64,000 bases of DNA from Alistipes provencensis (GCF_900083545.1 NZ_LT559262.1:2327673-2391672); one strand, 5' to 3'; shown: positions 26,086-35,640, counted from the first letter of the stretch. The notes: a model not told the origin generated them from the sequence alone. Program-made: numbers and translations.

Positions 26086-27093
26086 TCAGAAGAGTGACGC
26101 CTCTCCGTCGCGCGGGTGGGTGAATCCGAGGTGCTCGTAGGCCAGCGGCGTCGCCTCCCGGCCGCGGGGCGTGCGCTTGAGGAAGCCCTCCTTGATGAGG
26201 AACGGTTCGTAGACCTCCTCGATCGTCCCGGCCTCTTCGCCCACGGCCGTAGCCACGGTGTTGAGGCCCACGGGGCCGCCGTTGAATTTCTCGATGATGG
26301 CCCCCAGTATCTTGTTGTCCATCTGGTCCAGACCCCGCGAGTCGATGTTCAGCGCCGCGAGGGCGATGCGCGTGATCCCGAGGTCGATATGCCCCTCGCC
26401 CTTGACCATGGCGAAGTCGCGGACGCGCCGCAGCAGGGCATTGGCGATACGCGGCGTGCCGCGCGAACGCAGGGCCACTTCGTGGGCCGCGTCGTCGTCG
26501 ATCGAGACGTCGAGGATGCGGGCCGAGCGTTTCACGATACCGGCCAGCACCGGGGCGTCGTAGTATTCCAAGTGGCAGGTGATGCCGAAGCGCGCCCTCA
26601 GGGGCGAGGTCAGCAGGCCGCTGCGCGTCGTGGCGCCGATCAGCGTGAAGGGCGCCAGCTCGATCTGGATCGAACGGGCCGAGGGCCCCTTGTCCAGCAC
26701 GATGTCGATCTTGTAGTCCTCCATCGCCGAGTAGAGGTACTCCTCGACGATCGGGCTGAGGCGGTGTATCTCGTCGATGAAGAGCACGTCGCCGGGGTTG
26801 AGGTTGGTCAAAAGGCCCGCCAGATCGCCCGGCTTGTCCAGCACGGGGCCCGACGTGAGCCGCAGTTGCGCCCCCATCTCGTTGGAGATGATGTTGGCAA
26901 GGGTGGTCTTGCCCAGTCCCGGGGGACCGTGCAGCAGCACATGGTCGAGCGAGTCGCCGCGCATGAGCGCCGCCTTGATGAAGATACGGAGATTCTCGAC
27001 GATCTTGTCCTGACCGGAGAAGTTTTCGAGCTCCTGCGGCCGGATTTTGTTTTCGAATTCGAGATCGCTTTCGGTGTTGCGTACGATAGACAT
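26086..27093 (-). CDS. ruvB: Holliday junction branch-migration helicase RuvB
   Basis: A 335-residue AAA+ ATPase, the usual RuvB length. The start is the ATG at 27093. Visible are the Walker A motif [12 protein letters not shown], the Walker B motif FIDEIHRLS, sensor 1 GATTRSG, the arginine-bearing RARFGI, and a winged-helix C-terminus. RuvB hexamers drive branch migration with RuvA at recombination intermediates. A minus-strand TATCTTTG -7 box lies at 27098-27105, immediately upstream. ruvA and ruvC are not adjacent. The barrel-protein gene starts 38 bp downstream. Confidence 0.98.
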   Translation of the reverse strand: MSIVRNTESDLEFENKIRPQELENFSGQDKIVENLRIFIKAALMRGDSLDHVLLHGPPGLGKTTLANIISNEMGAQLRLTSGPVLDKPGDLAGLLTNLNPGDVLFIDEIHRLSPIVEEYLYSAMEDYKIDIVLDKGPSARSIQIELAPFTLIGATTRSGLLTSPLRARFGITCHLEYYDAPVLAGIVKRSARILDVSIDDDAAHEVALRSRGTPRIANALLRRVRDFAMVKGEGHIDLGITRIALAALNIDSRGLDQMDNKILGAIIEKFNGGPVGLNTVATAVGEEAGTIEEVYEPFLIKEGFLKRTPRGREATPLAYEHLGFTHPRDGEASLF

Positions 27094-27137
27094 AATGCAA
27101 AGATAACGATTTTCGGCAAATGTACGCTGTCCCGCCC

Positions 27138-27176
27138 TAAAAACAATGCATCCGGAAGCCATAGCTTCCGGATGCA
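27138..27176 (-). terminator. Terminator of the GH3 gene
   Basis: A 13-bp perfect stem (27047+100 region: arms 27147-27159 and 27164-27176) with loop cata. Read on the minus strand, it is followed by ttgttttta. It lies just past the stop codon of the GH3 gene that ends at 27195. Confidence 0.8.
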
Positions 27177-27194
27177 GGTTCGGGAGGGGCAGGA

Positions 27195-29609
27195 TCAGCT
27201 CAGCCGGACGGTCTTTTTCAGGCGGATGTCCTCGCTCGAGGCGCCGATGCGGATTTCGAATTCGCCCGGCTCGACGGTCCAGTTCATGTTGCTGTCGAGC
27301 AGTTCCAGATGCGAGGGCCTGACCTCGAAGCTGACGGTTTTCGTCTCGCCCGGTTCGAGCGTCACGCGCTCGAAGCCCCGCAGGACCGATTCGTAGGTCA
27401 CCACGCTCGAGAATTTGTCGCTGATGTAGAGCTGCACGACCTCGTCGCCGCGGCGGTCGCCCGTGTTGGTCACCTCGCAGCTCACGCGGAACGACCCCTG
27501 CGTGCACGACGGTTCGGGGGTGATTTGCAGGTTCTTATAGGCGAACGTCGTGTAGCTCAGCCCATAGCCGAAGGGGTAGATCGACCCCAGCACGCGGGTC
27601 ACGCCGCCGCCGTTGGGGCCCTTGCGGGGCTGTGCGCCGTGGGAACCCTTCTTGTAGGGGAAGTTCAGTTCGATCTGTCCGGTGCTCCGCGGGAAGGTGA
27701 TCGTGAGTTTGCCGCCCGGGTTGTAGTCGCCGAAAAGGGTCTCGGCGATGGCCGTGCCGCCCTCGACCGAGGGGAACCATCCTTCGAGGATGGCCGGGAC
27801 GTTCTGCGCCGCCCAGTTGACGGTCAGCGGCTGGCCGTTGATGAGCACCAGCACCACGGGGACGCCCGTGGCGTGGAGCGCTTCGAGCAACTGCTGCTGG
27901 CGTCCGGGAAGCTCGAGCGAGGTGCGCGAATGGCTCTCGCCCACGCGCTCGTCGTCCTCGCCCAACACGGCGACGATCACGTCGCAGCCTGCGGCCTGCT
28001 TCACCGCCTCGTCGATGCCGGCCTGCTCGGCGGCCGTGAGGGGCGTCATGGTCAGTTCCGAATCGGGGAATCCGGCGTCCACGACGTCGCATCCCTTGGC
28101 GTAGCGCACCTCGGCGTCCTTGCCTAAATAGTTGCGGATGCCGTCGAGGACGGTGACGGTCGGAAGGTCGTTGGGCCCGTAGCGGCTGATCATGAAATTA
28201 TCCTCGTCGGCCAGCGGCCCGGCGACCAGCACGCGGGTGGTCTTTTTCTTGTCGAGGGGCAGGGTCTTGTCCTCGTTCTTGAGCAGCACGAGCGACTGGC
28301 GCTGGATGTCGAGCACGAAATCGCGGTGTTTGTCGGCTCCGGCCTTGGCCACGGCCTCCTTGGGATCGTTATAGGGGTCGTCGAAGAGCCCGAGGCGGAA
28401 TTTTACCCGCAGGACCTCGCGCACGCGCTGGTCCACGACGTCCATCGAAAGGCGGCCTTCCCGGACGAGCTTGCGCACCGGGAGGATGAACCGCGCCGGG
28501 GGCGAGAAGTTCGTGCGCACGTTCAGGCCCGCTTCGAGCACCTGCCGCACGGCATCGTCGTAAGTCTCGGCCACGGCGTGCTTGGTGTGGACATACTCCA
28601 CGGCCTCGCTGTCGCTGACCACATAGCCGTCGAAACCGTATTCGTGGCGCAGCAGGTCGGTGAGGAAATAGCGGCTGGCGGTCACCGGGACGCCGTCCCA
28701 GTCGTTGTAGCTGCTCATGACGCCCATCGGTTTGGATTCGCGGATCACGCGGCGGAACGGGTAGAGGTACATCTGGTGGAGTTCGCGCGGGGCGATGTGG
28801 GGGTCGGTGCGGCAGTTGCCGTCGCGGCCGCCCTTGGGGACACTGTAAGCCGCATAGTGTTTGAGCGTCGAGGCGACGCCCTGCGACTGGATGCCGCGGA
28901 CCATCTCCACGCCCAGTTCGGCGATCAGGAACGGGTCTTCGCCGTAACACTCCACGACACGACCCCAGCGGGGATCGCGCGCCACATCGAGGATCGGTGC
29001 GTAGACGTTCTTATAGCCCAGAACTTTGGCTTCGAGTCCGGCGATCTCGCCGGCCCGGTGCACCAATGCCCGGTTCCATGTCGAACCGATGGCGATGGGC
29101 GCCGGGAGCGGCGTGGCGCGGCTGTGGTTGAGGCCGTGGATGCCCTCGTTGGTGAATTCCACGGGGATGCCCAGCCGGGTCTGCTCGACGAACCACCGCT
29201 GGATGGTGTTCTTCGCCTCGACGTGGCCCGTGTAGTCGGAGACCAGATGCGGCGTCGTGCGCAGGCACTTGCCCACGCCGTTGAGCATCTCGTCGATGTT
29301 GGCGATGCCGTCTTTCCAGACCTCGTTCTTCCACCCTGCGGTGGGCAGCGAGTCGCGCAGCACGCGGCCGTAGCCGTAGAGCGTGGCCAACTGGCAGCTC
29401 TTCTCCTCGAGGGTCATCCGGCCGAGCAGGTCCTCGACGCGTTCGTCGAGACTGCGCGAGGGGTCCTCGAAGGGGTCCATGCGGCCGTTCTTGTTGAAGT
29501 CGATCCAGCCTTTGTGGTAAATCGTCTTCGGTGTCGTCTTCTGCGCCGCGGAGACCGTCGCGGAGACGGCGGCTGCGAACAGCAGGATTGCAACAGGGAG
29601 TTTCTTCAT
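27195..29609 (-). CDS. Exported GH3 beta-glycosidase (glucosidase/xylosidase type)
   Basis: An 804-residue exported enzyme with a signal peptide of about 21 residues. It opens with [14 protein letters not shown], an EF-hand-like calcium motif seen in a subgroup of Bacteroidales GH3 proteins. The GH3 barrel carries nucleophile D333 in [10 protein letters not shown]. The C-domain has [12 protein letters not shown] with the candidate acid/base. An FnIII-like domain closes the protein. It lacks the PA14 insert of the two GH3 enzymes at 5.7-10.7 kb and is only distantly related to them. It is monocistronic, bounded by its own terminator. The substrate is undecided between beta-glucosides and beta-xylosides. 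Confidence 0.92.
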   Translation of the reverse strand: MKKLPVAILLFAAAVSATVSAAQKTTPKTIYHKGWIDFNKNGRMDPFEDPSRSLDERVEDLLGRMTLEEKSCQLATLYGYGRVLRDSLPTAGWKNEVWKDGIANIDEMLNGVGKCLRTTPHLVSDYTGHVEAKNTIQRWFVEQTRLGIPVEFTNEGIHGLNHSRATPLPAPIAIGSTWNRALVHRAGEIAGLEAKVLGYKNVYAPILDVARDPRWGRVVECYGEDPFLIAELGVEMVRGIQSQGVASTLKHYAAYSVPKGGRDGNCRTDPHIAPRELHQMYLYPFRRVIRESKPMGVMSSYNDWDGVPVTASRYFLTDLLRHEYGFDGYVVSDSEAVEYVHTKHAVAETYDDAVRQVLEAGLNVRTNFSPPARFILPVRKLVREGRLSMDVVDQRVREVLRVKFRLGLFDDPYNDPKEAVAKAGADKHRDFVLDIQRQSLVLLKNEDKTLPLDKKKTTRVLVAGPLADEDNFMISRYGPNDLPTVTVLDGIRNYLGKDAEVRYAKGCDVVDAGFPDSELTMTPLTAAEQAGIDEAVKQAAGCDVIVAVLGEDDERVGESHSRTSLELPGRQQQLLEALHATGVPVVLVLINGQPLTVNWAAQNVPAILEGWFPSVEGGTAIAETLFGDYNPGGKLTITFPRSTGQIELNFPYKKGSHGAQPRKGPNGGGVTRVLGSIYPFGYGLSYTTFAYKNLQITPEPSCTQGSFRVSCEVTNTGDRRGDEVVQLYISDKFSSVVTYESVLRGFERVTLEPGETKTVSFEVRPSHLELLDSNMNWTVEPGEFEIRIGASSEDIRLKKTVRLS

Positions 29610-29745
29610 CTTTTCGGGGGTTTCGGTTTTAACTTCAAAGATACGTTTCCGAAGCCAAAATTACAAACGATCGGCCGCCGGGATTGAACCGATCGTACAA
29701 ATTTCCGGGACGATCGTCCGAAAGCGCGCGCCGGGCGCAAAAAAA

Positions 29746-29773
29746 GCCCGGTCCGCACAATCGCGGACCGGGA
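29746..29773 (-). terminator. Terminator of the NigD-like gene
   Basis: A 10-bp stem (cccggtccgc at 29747-29756, gcggaccggg at 29763-29772) is followed, on the minus strand, by a seven-T run. It lies about 60 bp after the NigD-like stop codon. Confidence 0.85.
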
Positions 29774-29830
29774 CAGGCTCTGCCTCCGGGAGTGGCTACT
29801 TCTCCTGCGGCAGATTCTTTGCGTTGTCTG

Positions 29831-30562
29831 TTACTTCTCGGATTCGTCGAATTCGAGTTTGATCTCCTTGTCGCCGTTCTCGCGGGTCGGCAGGAGCAGG
29901 TTGATGCCCTTCATGCCTTCCAGCTCGGCGGCGATGTCCGTGAGGTCGAACGACACATAGAAACCGCAGTCGTAACCGCCGGCGTCGCCTCCCGCATCGT
30001 GGCGCACCACGACGTCGAGATACCCCTCGGCACTCTCCTTGAATTCAGTCGTTCCCGACTTGTCCACGGCCAGCGTGAACGTGTGTTTGCTGTTGTCGTT
30101 GGCGGCGTAGAGCGCGTAGAAAGTCAGCCACTCGTTCGAGAGGTTGAACATCCCCTCCTTGAAGCCCGTCTTGGCCGTGCCCAGCTCCTCGAGCTCCTCG
30201 GCCGTGTTCACGACCTGCGCCTTGCCGGTGAAGATTTCGTCGACGGCGTAAAGCGCGATGTTGTAGTCGTAATCGGGCACGCTCTCCTTCAGAAGGTTGA
30301 ACCAGATGATCGCGCGCTGGCGCTCCTTGCCCCTGTAGTTCGGAACGCGGGTCTTGTCGCTCGGGTAGAGCTTCTCGCCGTTGTCCCGCTGGAAATAATA
30401 GTCCGTACTGGCTTCGCCCGCTTCGCCTCCGATGGTGTGGACGGTCGTGATGAGCGGCGTGTATCTCGGATAATCGCCGTCGGTGTCGTCGTTGCAGGAA
30501 GTAAACGCGAGGACGGCCATAGCCGCGATAAGGAATAAACCGATTTTTTTCATATTTTCCAT
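29831..30562 (-). CDS. NigD-like lipoprotein
   Basis: A 243-residue lipoprotein with lipobox FTSC (Cys about 23) followed by NDDTDGD. A second start at 30553 (MKKIGLF) gives a more typical signal peptide. The mature part matches the NigD-like pattern of Bacteroidetes: an acidic N-terminus, an OB-like first half with LYAVDEIFTGKAQVV and a second sandwich half. NigD was named from a bacteriocin locus, but most family members sit outside such loci and have unknown roles. It is divergent from an ECF sigma gene and shares a 120-bp promoter region with it. Confidence 0.8.
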   Translation of the reverse strand: MENMKKIGLFLIAAMAVLAFTSCNDDTDGDYPRYTPLITTVHTIGGEAGEASTDYYFQRDNGEKLYPSDKTRVPNYRGKERQRAIIWFNLLKESVPDYDYNIALYAVDEIFTGKAQVVNTAEELEELGTAKTGFKEGMFNLSNEWLTFYALYAANDNSKHTFTLAVDKSGTTEFKESAEGYLDVVVRHDAGGDAGGYDCGFYVSFDLTDIAAELEGMKGINLLLPTRENGDKEIKLEFDESEK

Positions 30563-30682
30563 ATTTTATGTTACCTTTCGCTCTTAAAACGTCCGGCAGG
30601 GCGAAATACTGCATGTGAAATAAAAAAATTTCACCCCGTGCAGTCTTTTGGCTCCTGCTGCATTTATATAAGTGAACTGGTA

Positions 30683-31237
30683 ATGCCAATGGAGGAACAG
30701 ATACTGGCCGAAGGGTGCAGAAAGGGGGACGATACGGCCCGCAGAGAGCTGTACGACCGCTATGCAGGCCGTTTGCTGGCAATCTGTATGCGCTACTCCG
30801 GAGACCGATCCACGGCCGAAGACCTGCTTCACGACGCATTCCTGAAGATATACGGAGCCTTCGACCGGTTCACCTACCGCGGACCCGGATCGCTCAGGGC
30901 GTGGATCGAACGCATTACCGTGAACGTGGCGCTCGAATGGATACGCAGCCGGAACAAGCTGGGAAGCGTGACGCTCGACGAGGGAAAGGCCGCGGCGGAG
31001 GTCGCCGAGCCCGACGTGTCGGAGATGGCACGGGTCCCGCGCGACGTGCTGATGCAGTTCGTGAGCGAGCTGCCCGAGGGTTACCGGGCGGTGTTCAACC
31101 TCTACTGCATCGAGGAGTATTCTCATCGGGAGATTGCCCGAATGCTGGGGATCAACGAGAAAAGCTCCTCCTCGCAGTTGTTCCGCGCCCGGGCCATGCT
31201 GGCCCGCAGGGTCAGGGAGTATTTGGATACGCACTGA
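30683..31237 (+). CDS. ECF RNA polymerase sigma factor
   Basis: A 184-residue factor with the start taken at the ATG at 30683 (MPMEEQ; 30689 is also possible). Region 2 (about 15-80) has AEDLLHDAFLKIYGAF. Region 4 (about 120-180) has SHREIARMLGINEKSSSSQLFRAR, typical of the Bacteroidetes factors that pair with barrel-linked anti-sigma proteins. The gene for that probable partner begins 191 bp downstream. The intergenic stretch holds two hairpins (31299-31335 and 31354-31373). An inverted repeat in the upstream shared promoter region (about 30608-30645) may be its operator. Confidence 0.93.
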   Translation: MPMEEQILAEGCRKGDDTARRELYDRYAGRLLAICMRYSGDRSTAEDLLHDAFLKIYGAFDRFTYRGPGSLRAWIERITVNVALEWIRSRNKLGSVTLDEGKAAAEVAEPDVSEMARVPRDVLMQFVSELPEGYRAVFNLYCIEEYSHREIARMLGINEKSSSSQLFRARAMLARRVREYLDTH

Positions 31238-31428
31238 TTTCATGCGGGTCCGGCGGATGGCGGTGAAAGGAAACGGAATAAGGTATGGCGCGAATCCGCC
31301 AAACCCGCACGAGGGCGTTAAAACGCTCGGTTTGGAGAGACAATCCCTCTAAATCTCCCTTTGGGAAGGGAGACTTTGGAAAAAAGGTTAGTCGTTCGGC
31401 AATATGCCGAACTTAGAGATGAACAGTT

Positions 31429-32742
31429 ATGAAACAAGATAAAGATTGGACCGATGTCATGCGGAGCGCGCTCCGGGACGCTGAACTTCCACCCCCGGCG
31501 GGTGGTTGGGAACGTCTGGAGCGTGAACTGGGCGGTGCGGCCCCGGAGCTGCGGGCTTCGGAGCCGACGGCGCCCCGCGGTTCCGTGTGGCGGATCTATT
31601 GGCCGCGGATTGCTGCCGCTGCCGCTGTCGTTCTGCTCGGCGTCGTTGCAGGTGATTATATGCTCCGGCCGGACAAGGCGTTGGAAAATGATGGGAATGT
31701 TATCGCATCGACAGTGGAAGAGGACGCAACCGCGGTAACCATGCCGCAGCCGCATGAAGCGGAATCCATACAGGAGGCGCTCGCGCAGGCTGTGGGGCTC
31801 GCTTCCGAGCGGACGGCGGCTCCTGCCGCAAGGCAGACGGCGCTGCTCGCTGCGGCGGTGAAGCCCGCGGCGGAAACGACGACGGGAGCGGTGACGGAAC
31901 GGATGTCCGTTGCTGAGACGGCGGCCGAAACCTCCGGAGATGCCGTTGCCGACCGGGTTTCCGCGAAGCAGGCGACTGTTGAGGAGACTTCGCAGCCGGA
32001 GGCGGAAACGACGGCAGAAGCGGAGCCGAAGCGCCCTGCGACCCGCTCGACGGCCGGAGTGTCCGCTCGGACGGCGTATTACGACGAGCCGCTCGAGGCC
32101 TACAAGCCCCCGCGCAGGAAAGCCTCGATATCGGCCTTTGCAGGCGGTGCCGTGTCGGGCGGTACCGGCGGGGATGCCGCTGCGCCGCGGATGTACTCGT
32201 CGGTGACGAACGACGTTTCGTCGGTGGTCGGGAACGGCGACAACCTGTCGCTCATGGCGCGCGGCGAGTACAGTGAAAACTCGTTCCGCCACCACCAGCC
32301 GCTGAGTTTCGGAATCTCCGTGCGGAAAGAGTTCGCACACGGACTCTCGCTCGAAAGCGGTGTGAACTACACGCTGCTGCGTTCGGATGTGACGGTCAAA
32401 TACTCCTCGGAGGATGTGAGCCAGAAACTCCATTTTATCGGCATCCCCCTGCGCATGAACTGGCAGTTTCTCGAACGCGGAAGGTTCTCATTATATATAG
32501 GTGCGGGCGGCATGGTCGAAAAATGCGTCTCGGCCAAGTTCGGCTCGAAGTCCATGGACGAACCCGGCGTGCAGTGGTCGGCCCTCGCGGCGGTCGGTGC
32601 GCAATACCGGTTGGGCGGCATGGTCGGGCTCTATTTCGAACCCGAAGGGTCCTATTATTTTACGGAAACCGACCTGAAAACGGCGCGTACGGATTCTCCC
32701 CTTACACTGACCCTGAGGTTGGGCGTACGTCTCTCGTTTTAA
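31429..32742 (+). CDS. Predicted anti-sigma / outer-membrane beta-barrel fusion protein
   Basis: A 437-residue protein of three parts. Residues 1-58 are charged and resemble the sigma-facing tail of Bacteroidetes anti-sigma proteins (DWTDVMRSALRDAELPPPAGGW). A single membrane helix lies at about 60-78. A long Ala/Thr/Glu-rich, probably disordered linker covers about 80-235. Residues about 240-437 form a porin-like barrel ending in LGVRLSF. Such proteins recur next to ECF sigma genes in Bacteroidales. The layout implies that one chain spans both membranes, with the linker crossing the periplasm. Function and signal are unknown; the anti-sigma role is inferred from position and the N-terminus. 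Confidence 0.75.
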   Translation: MKQDKDWTDVMRSALRDAELPPPAGGWERLERELGGAAPELRASEPTAPRGSVWRIYWPRIAAAAAVVLLGVVAGDYMLRPDKALENDGNVIASTVEEDATAVTMPQPHEAESIQEALAQAVGLASERTAAPAARQTALLAAAVKPAAETTTGAVTERMSVAETAAETSGDAVADRVSAKQATVEETSQPEAETTAEAEPKRPATRSTAGVSARTAYYDEPLEAYKPPRRKASISAFAGGAVSGGTGGDAAAPRMYSSVTNDVSSVVGNGDNLSLMARGEYSENSFRHHQPLSFGISVRKEFAHGLSLESGVNYTLLRSDVTVKYSSEDVSQKLHFIGIPLRMNWQFLERGRFSLYIGAGGMVEKCVSAKFGSKSMDEPGVQWSALAAVGAQYRLGGMVGLYFEPEGSYYFTETDLKTARTDSPLTLTLRLGVRLSF

Positions 32743-32934
32743 ATAAAATCGCAAATCGCACATTTATTGCATGAGGGAAGTTCGCACGGAGCGTGTGGGC
32801 TTCCCTTTTCATGCTGGGCCGAATGCTCTACGTTTGTGACTAAAAGTGCTATTTTTTATTGTCCGAATGAAATTTGTTACTATTTTTGTTGGATAAAAGA
32901 ATGCCAACCGATCCCATACGACAAAAAAGAAAAA

Positions 32935-32962
32935 GCACAAGTACGGCTTTTCGCACTTGTGC
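32935..32962 (-). terminator. Terminator downstream of tRNA-Arg
   Basis: The stem gcacaagt/acttgtgc (arms 32935-32942 and 32955-32962) is followed, on the minus strand, by TTTTTCTTTTTT. It begins 5 bp after the tRNA 3' end. Confidence 0.85.
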
Positions 32963-32967
32963 CTGAG

Positions 32968-33039
32968 TAGTCCCGACGGGAATCGAACCCATATCGTAAG
33001 AACCGGAATCTTATATTCTATCCATTGAACTACGGGACC
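32968..33039 (-). tRNA. tRNA-Arg (anticodon CCG)
   Basis: The complement folds into a full cloverleaf. The acceptor stem pairs GGTCCCG with CGGGACT. The anticodon stem TAAGA/TCTTA closes the loop TTCCGGT, giving anticodon CCG, which reads CGG. The T arm is ATGGG-TTCGATT-CCCGT. The discriminator base is A. No CCA is encoded, so it must be added enzymatically, as usual in Bacteroidetes. Length is 72 nt. A GCATCTTTGC-like box lies just upstream. Confidence 0.95.
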
Positions 33040-33083
33040 GGGAGTGCAAAGATGCAAAAAAAATATTAATTATACGAAAAAAA

Positions 33084-33713
33084 ATGCGGGAAAAGCAGAA
33101 TAATTGGCAAAGAATCGAGGCTGTGATCAAATGGGCGAATATGTCGACGAACTATTTCGCGCGGCATATCGGCCTTGCGCGAGGGGAAAATCTTTACCAG
33201 ATCAAACGGGGCAACAACGGCATTTCGTTCGATGTCGCCGACCGGATCGTTGCTAAATTTCCTCAGGTCGACAAGTTGTGGCTGCTGACGGGCGAAGGAC
33301 AGATGTTCGCCGACGAGCGCACGCGCGGCCCCCAGATCCCTTTTTACGACGTGGATGTCGAGCACGGGCTGGAACATCTCGAGCATCTCGAATCCGAGAG
33401 CAACCTGATCCTGCCCCCGGTGGGGGCGTGCGACTTGGCGATGAGCTACACGGGCCGTGCGATGGGTTCGCTGGTGCCTCCCGGGACGGTGGTGCTGCTG
33501 AAAGCCGTGGACCGGGATGCGATTATTCCGGGGGGTGAATATGCGATTGTCTCCCGAAAAATTGTAACTTTGCGGATAGTTCGGGCCGCCGACGAGGAGG
33601 ACAAAGTCCGTCTGGTGGCCGGGGATCGTGAAAATTATGACGACATTCTGTTGAATGTCAATGATATAGTAGCGGTCTACAAAGTAAAGGGCAAATTGAT
33701 AATAAACAGTTAA
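33084..33713 (+). CDS. HTH regulator with degenerate S24/LexA-like domain
   Basis: A 209-residue protein. The N-terminal third (about 1-75) is a Cro/CI-type helix-turn-helix with NYFARHIGLARGENLYQIKRG and the family phrase WLLTGEGQMF. The C-terminal half has the S24 peptidase fold. The usual G-x-S-M serine box reads YTGRAM, with Ala in place of the nucleophile. The usual VTVKR lysine box reads VTLRI, with Arg for Lys. It is therefore probably a repressor that cannot cleave itself. It lies 5 bp before ribE, so the two are likely co-transcribed. No prophage genes are nearby. Confidence 0.85.
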   Translation: MREKQNNWQRIEAVIKWANMSTNYFARHIGLARGENLYQIKRGNNGISFDVADRIVAKFPQVDKLWLLTGEGQMFADERTRGPQIPFYDVDVEHGLEHLEHLESESNLILPPVGACDLAMSYTGRAMGSLVPPGTVVLLKAVDRDAIIPGGEYAIVSRKIVTLRIVRAADEEDKVRLVAGDRENYDDILLNVNDIVAVYKVKGKLIINS

Positions 33714-33718
33714 AGCGT

Positions 33719-34315
33719 ATGTTTTCAGGCATCGTGGAACGCACGGCGGAGGTTGTGGCGATCCGGACGGACCGTCAGAACAAGGATTTTACCCTGCGTG
33801 CGGATTTCTGCAAGGAGTTGAAAATCGATCAGAGCATAGCACATAACGGCGTATGTTTGACAGTTGTGGACATCACGGAGGACACCTACACCGTGACGGC
33901 CATGAAGGAGACCCTCGACCGCAGCAACCTCGGGCTGCTGCGCGAGGGCGATCTGGTCAACCTCGAACGCTCGATGAAGCCCGATGCCCTGCTGGACGGG
34001 CACATCGTGCAGGGACACGTCGACCAGACGGCCGTCTGCACGGCCAAAGAGGACGCCGACGGCAGTTGGTACTTCACGTTCGAGTACGAGCCGCAGGGCG
34101 AGGGGCTGTGTACGGTCGAGAAGGGCTCGGTGACGGTGAACGGCGTGAGTCTCACGGTCTGCGACTCGAAAGAGTCGTCGTTCCGCGTGGCGATCATTCC
34201 CTACACCTTCGAGCATACGAATTTCTGCCGGATCGATGTGGGATCGGTGGTGAACCTCGAGTTCGACATCGTGGGCAAGTACATCGCCCGGCTGATGAAA
34301 AACTACATGAAGTAA
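33719..34315 (+). CDS. ribE: Riboflavin synthase alpha subunit
   Basis: A 198-residue protein with two homologous lumazine-binding barrels. The first starts MFSGIVERTAEV and carries HNGVCLTVVDI. The second starts LDGHIVQGHVDQT and carries VNGVSLTVCD. The enzyme dismutates two 6,7-dimethyl-8-ribityllumazine molecules to riboflavin. The length is normal. No FMN riboswitch precedes it. It lies between the S24-like regulator and the histidine kinase gene with gaps of 5 and 10 bp, which suggests one transcript. Confidence 0.97.
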   Translation: MFSGIVERTAEVVAIRTDRQNKDFTLRADFCKELKIDQSIAHNGVCLTVVDITEDTYTVTAMKETLDRSNLGLLREGDLVNLERSMKPDALLDGHIVQGHVDQTAVCTAKEDADGSWYFTFEYEPQGEGLCTVEKGSVTVNGVSLTVCDSKESSFRVAIIPYTFEHTNFCRIDVGSVVNLEFDIVGKYIARLMKNYMK

Positions 34316-34325
34316 ACCCGAATTT

Positions 34326-35375
34326 ATGGTGTACATCAAAACGAAAGAGGGGGCGTCGCTGTGGATAGCCCTGCTCGCCGCGGTCATCGTGGCCGTGGGC
34401 ATGACGCTGCTGGACGTCGTGTGGTGGATCACGCTCTGTGCGTCGGCCGGCGTGTTCGTCGTCGTGGCGCTCGCGGCGCTGTTCATCATCCGCAAGTATG
34501 TGGCCTACAAGCTCAAACCGATCTATTCGATCGTGCTTTCGCGCGATGTGCACACCAACGAGATCTTCTCGGAACTCAAGGACAAGCGGGTCGAGAACAT
34601 CGGCGAGGAGCTCACGGCGTGGGCCGATACCAACGACCGGGAGATCGCCCGGCTGAAGGAGGCCGAGTGTTTCCGCAAGCAGTATCTGGGCAATGTGGCG
34701 CATGAGCTGAAAACCCCTATTTTCAATATTCAGGGGTACATTTCGACCCTGTTGGACGGCGGGCTGGAGGACGAGCTGATTAACCGCAAGTACCTCGAAC
34801 GTGCCGAAAAGAGCATCGACCGCCTGATAAACATCGTCAACGACCTCGACACCATTTCGAAGCTGGAGAGCAGCATGAACAAGCTCAATCTGGAGAAGTT
34901 CGACGTCGTGGCGCTGGCCAAGGAGATTGCCGAGCAGGCCGAGATGGAGGCCGACAGGAAGGGGATCAAAATCACGGTCAAAGGGGCCGAGAACCTGCCT
35001 TCGCCCTTCTGGGTGCTGGCCGACAAACATTATATCGGTCAGGTCTTCGTCAACCTCATCATCAACTCGGTGCGTTACGGCAAGGAGGGCGGCATGACGC
35101 GCATCCATTTCCGCGACATGCTCGACAAAATATTGGTGGAGGTCGAGGACAACGGTTCGGGAATTGGCAAGGAGGACCTGCCGCGCGTCTTCGAACGCTT
35201 CTACCGCACGGACAAGGGCCGTTCGCGGGAGCAGGGCGGCACGGGGCTCGGACTGGCCATCGTCAAGCACATCGTCGAGGCCCACGGGGAGCGGATCACG
35301 GTCCGCAGCGAACTGGGAGTGGGCAGCACCTTCTCCTTCACGCTGAAAAAAGTGAACCTGCAGGAGGTAAAGTAA
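34326..35375 (+). CDS. Membrane sensor histidine kinase (PhoR-like)
   Basis: A 349-residue kinase. Two membrane helices lie within residues about 10-60, separated by only a few residues, so there is practically no periplasmic sensor. The dimerisation/phosphoacceptor domain has H126 in NVAHELKTP. The ATPase domain has an N box (VNLIINSVRYG), a G1 box (VEDNGSGIG) and a G2 box (GGTGLGLAIVKHIV). No response-regulator gene is adjacent, so it is an orphan in this window. Co-transcription with ribE is likely from the 10-bp gap. Confidence 0.93.
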   Translation: MVYIKTKEGASLWIALLAAVIVAVGMTLLDVVWWITLCASAGVFVVVALAALFIIRKYVAYKLKPIYSIVLSRDVHTNEIFSELKDKRVENIGEELTAWADTNDREIARLKEAECFRKQYLGNVAHELKTPIFNIQGYISTLLDGGLEDELINRKYLERAEKSIDRLINIVNDLDTISKLESSMNKLNLEKFDVVALAKEIAEQAEMEADRKGIKITVKGAENLPSPFWVLADKHYIGQVFVNLIINSVRYGKEGGMTRIHFRDMLDKILVEVEDNGSGIGKEDLPRVFERFYRTDKGRSREQGGTGLGLAIVKHIVEAHGERITVRSELGVGSTFSFTLKKVNLQEVK

Positions 35376-35484
35376 GGTTAAAGGTGAAAGGCTTGGGCCG
35401 AAACCCCGATCGAAAGTCCGGCCGATATTTTGAGCGATATTCCGGTTAAGAACCCGGTTGCGTTGCGACAAGCCCCTCCCGAGG

Positions 35485-35640
35485 GCCGTTTAAGAAACGG
35501 CTTTTAAGTGGTGGAAGCGCAGACCGGATTGGAAGGTCAACACCCATGCATCGCCCCTAAAGCCCGGCTCTTAGCCGGGGGGGGGCAGACTTGTAAACGC
35601 CGCCGAAGGCGGCGAGTACGGCGGTCGGGAGCGAGAGCTG
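35485..35640. repeat. Composite intergenic repeat (copy B)
   Basis: The left part (35485-35579) repeats the plan of copy A at 19.9 kb: hairpin gccgttt-aag-aaacggc then ttttaag at one end, and 24 bases identical to 19970-19993 at the other (35556-35579). The right part has cagacttgtaaac followed by the hairpin gccgcc-gaa-ggcggc and a tail. This matches the order of the elements at 40.1 and 63.5 kb. Both families thus meet here, or A is a half-copy. The gap 35376-35666 holds no gene. Confidence 0.6.

Noticed and set aside
25028..27100. A 690-codon frame joining the barrel lipoprotein to sequence within ruvB
   Set aside because: The upstream part is an out-of-frame shadow of ruvB; the lipoprotein signal peptide begins at 26047.
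32743..33083. tRNA gene as integration site of the transposon remnant
   Set aside because: The remnant lies 14 kb away and no duplicated tRNA 3' end is seen near it.
33640..33720. FMN riboswitch before ribE
   Set aside because: ribE follows the regulator gene by only 5 bp, so no leader exists to hold one.
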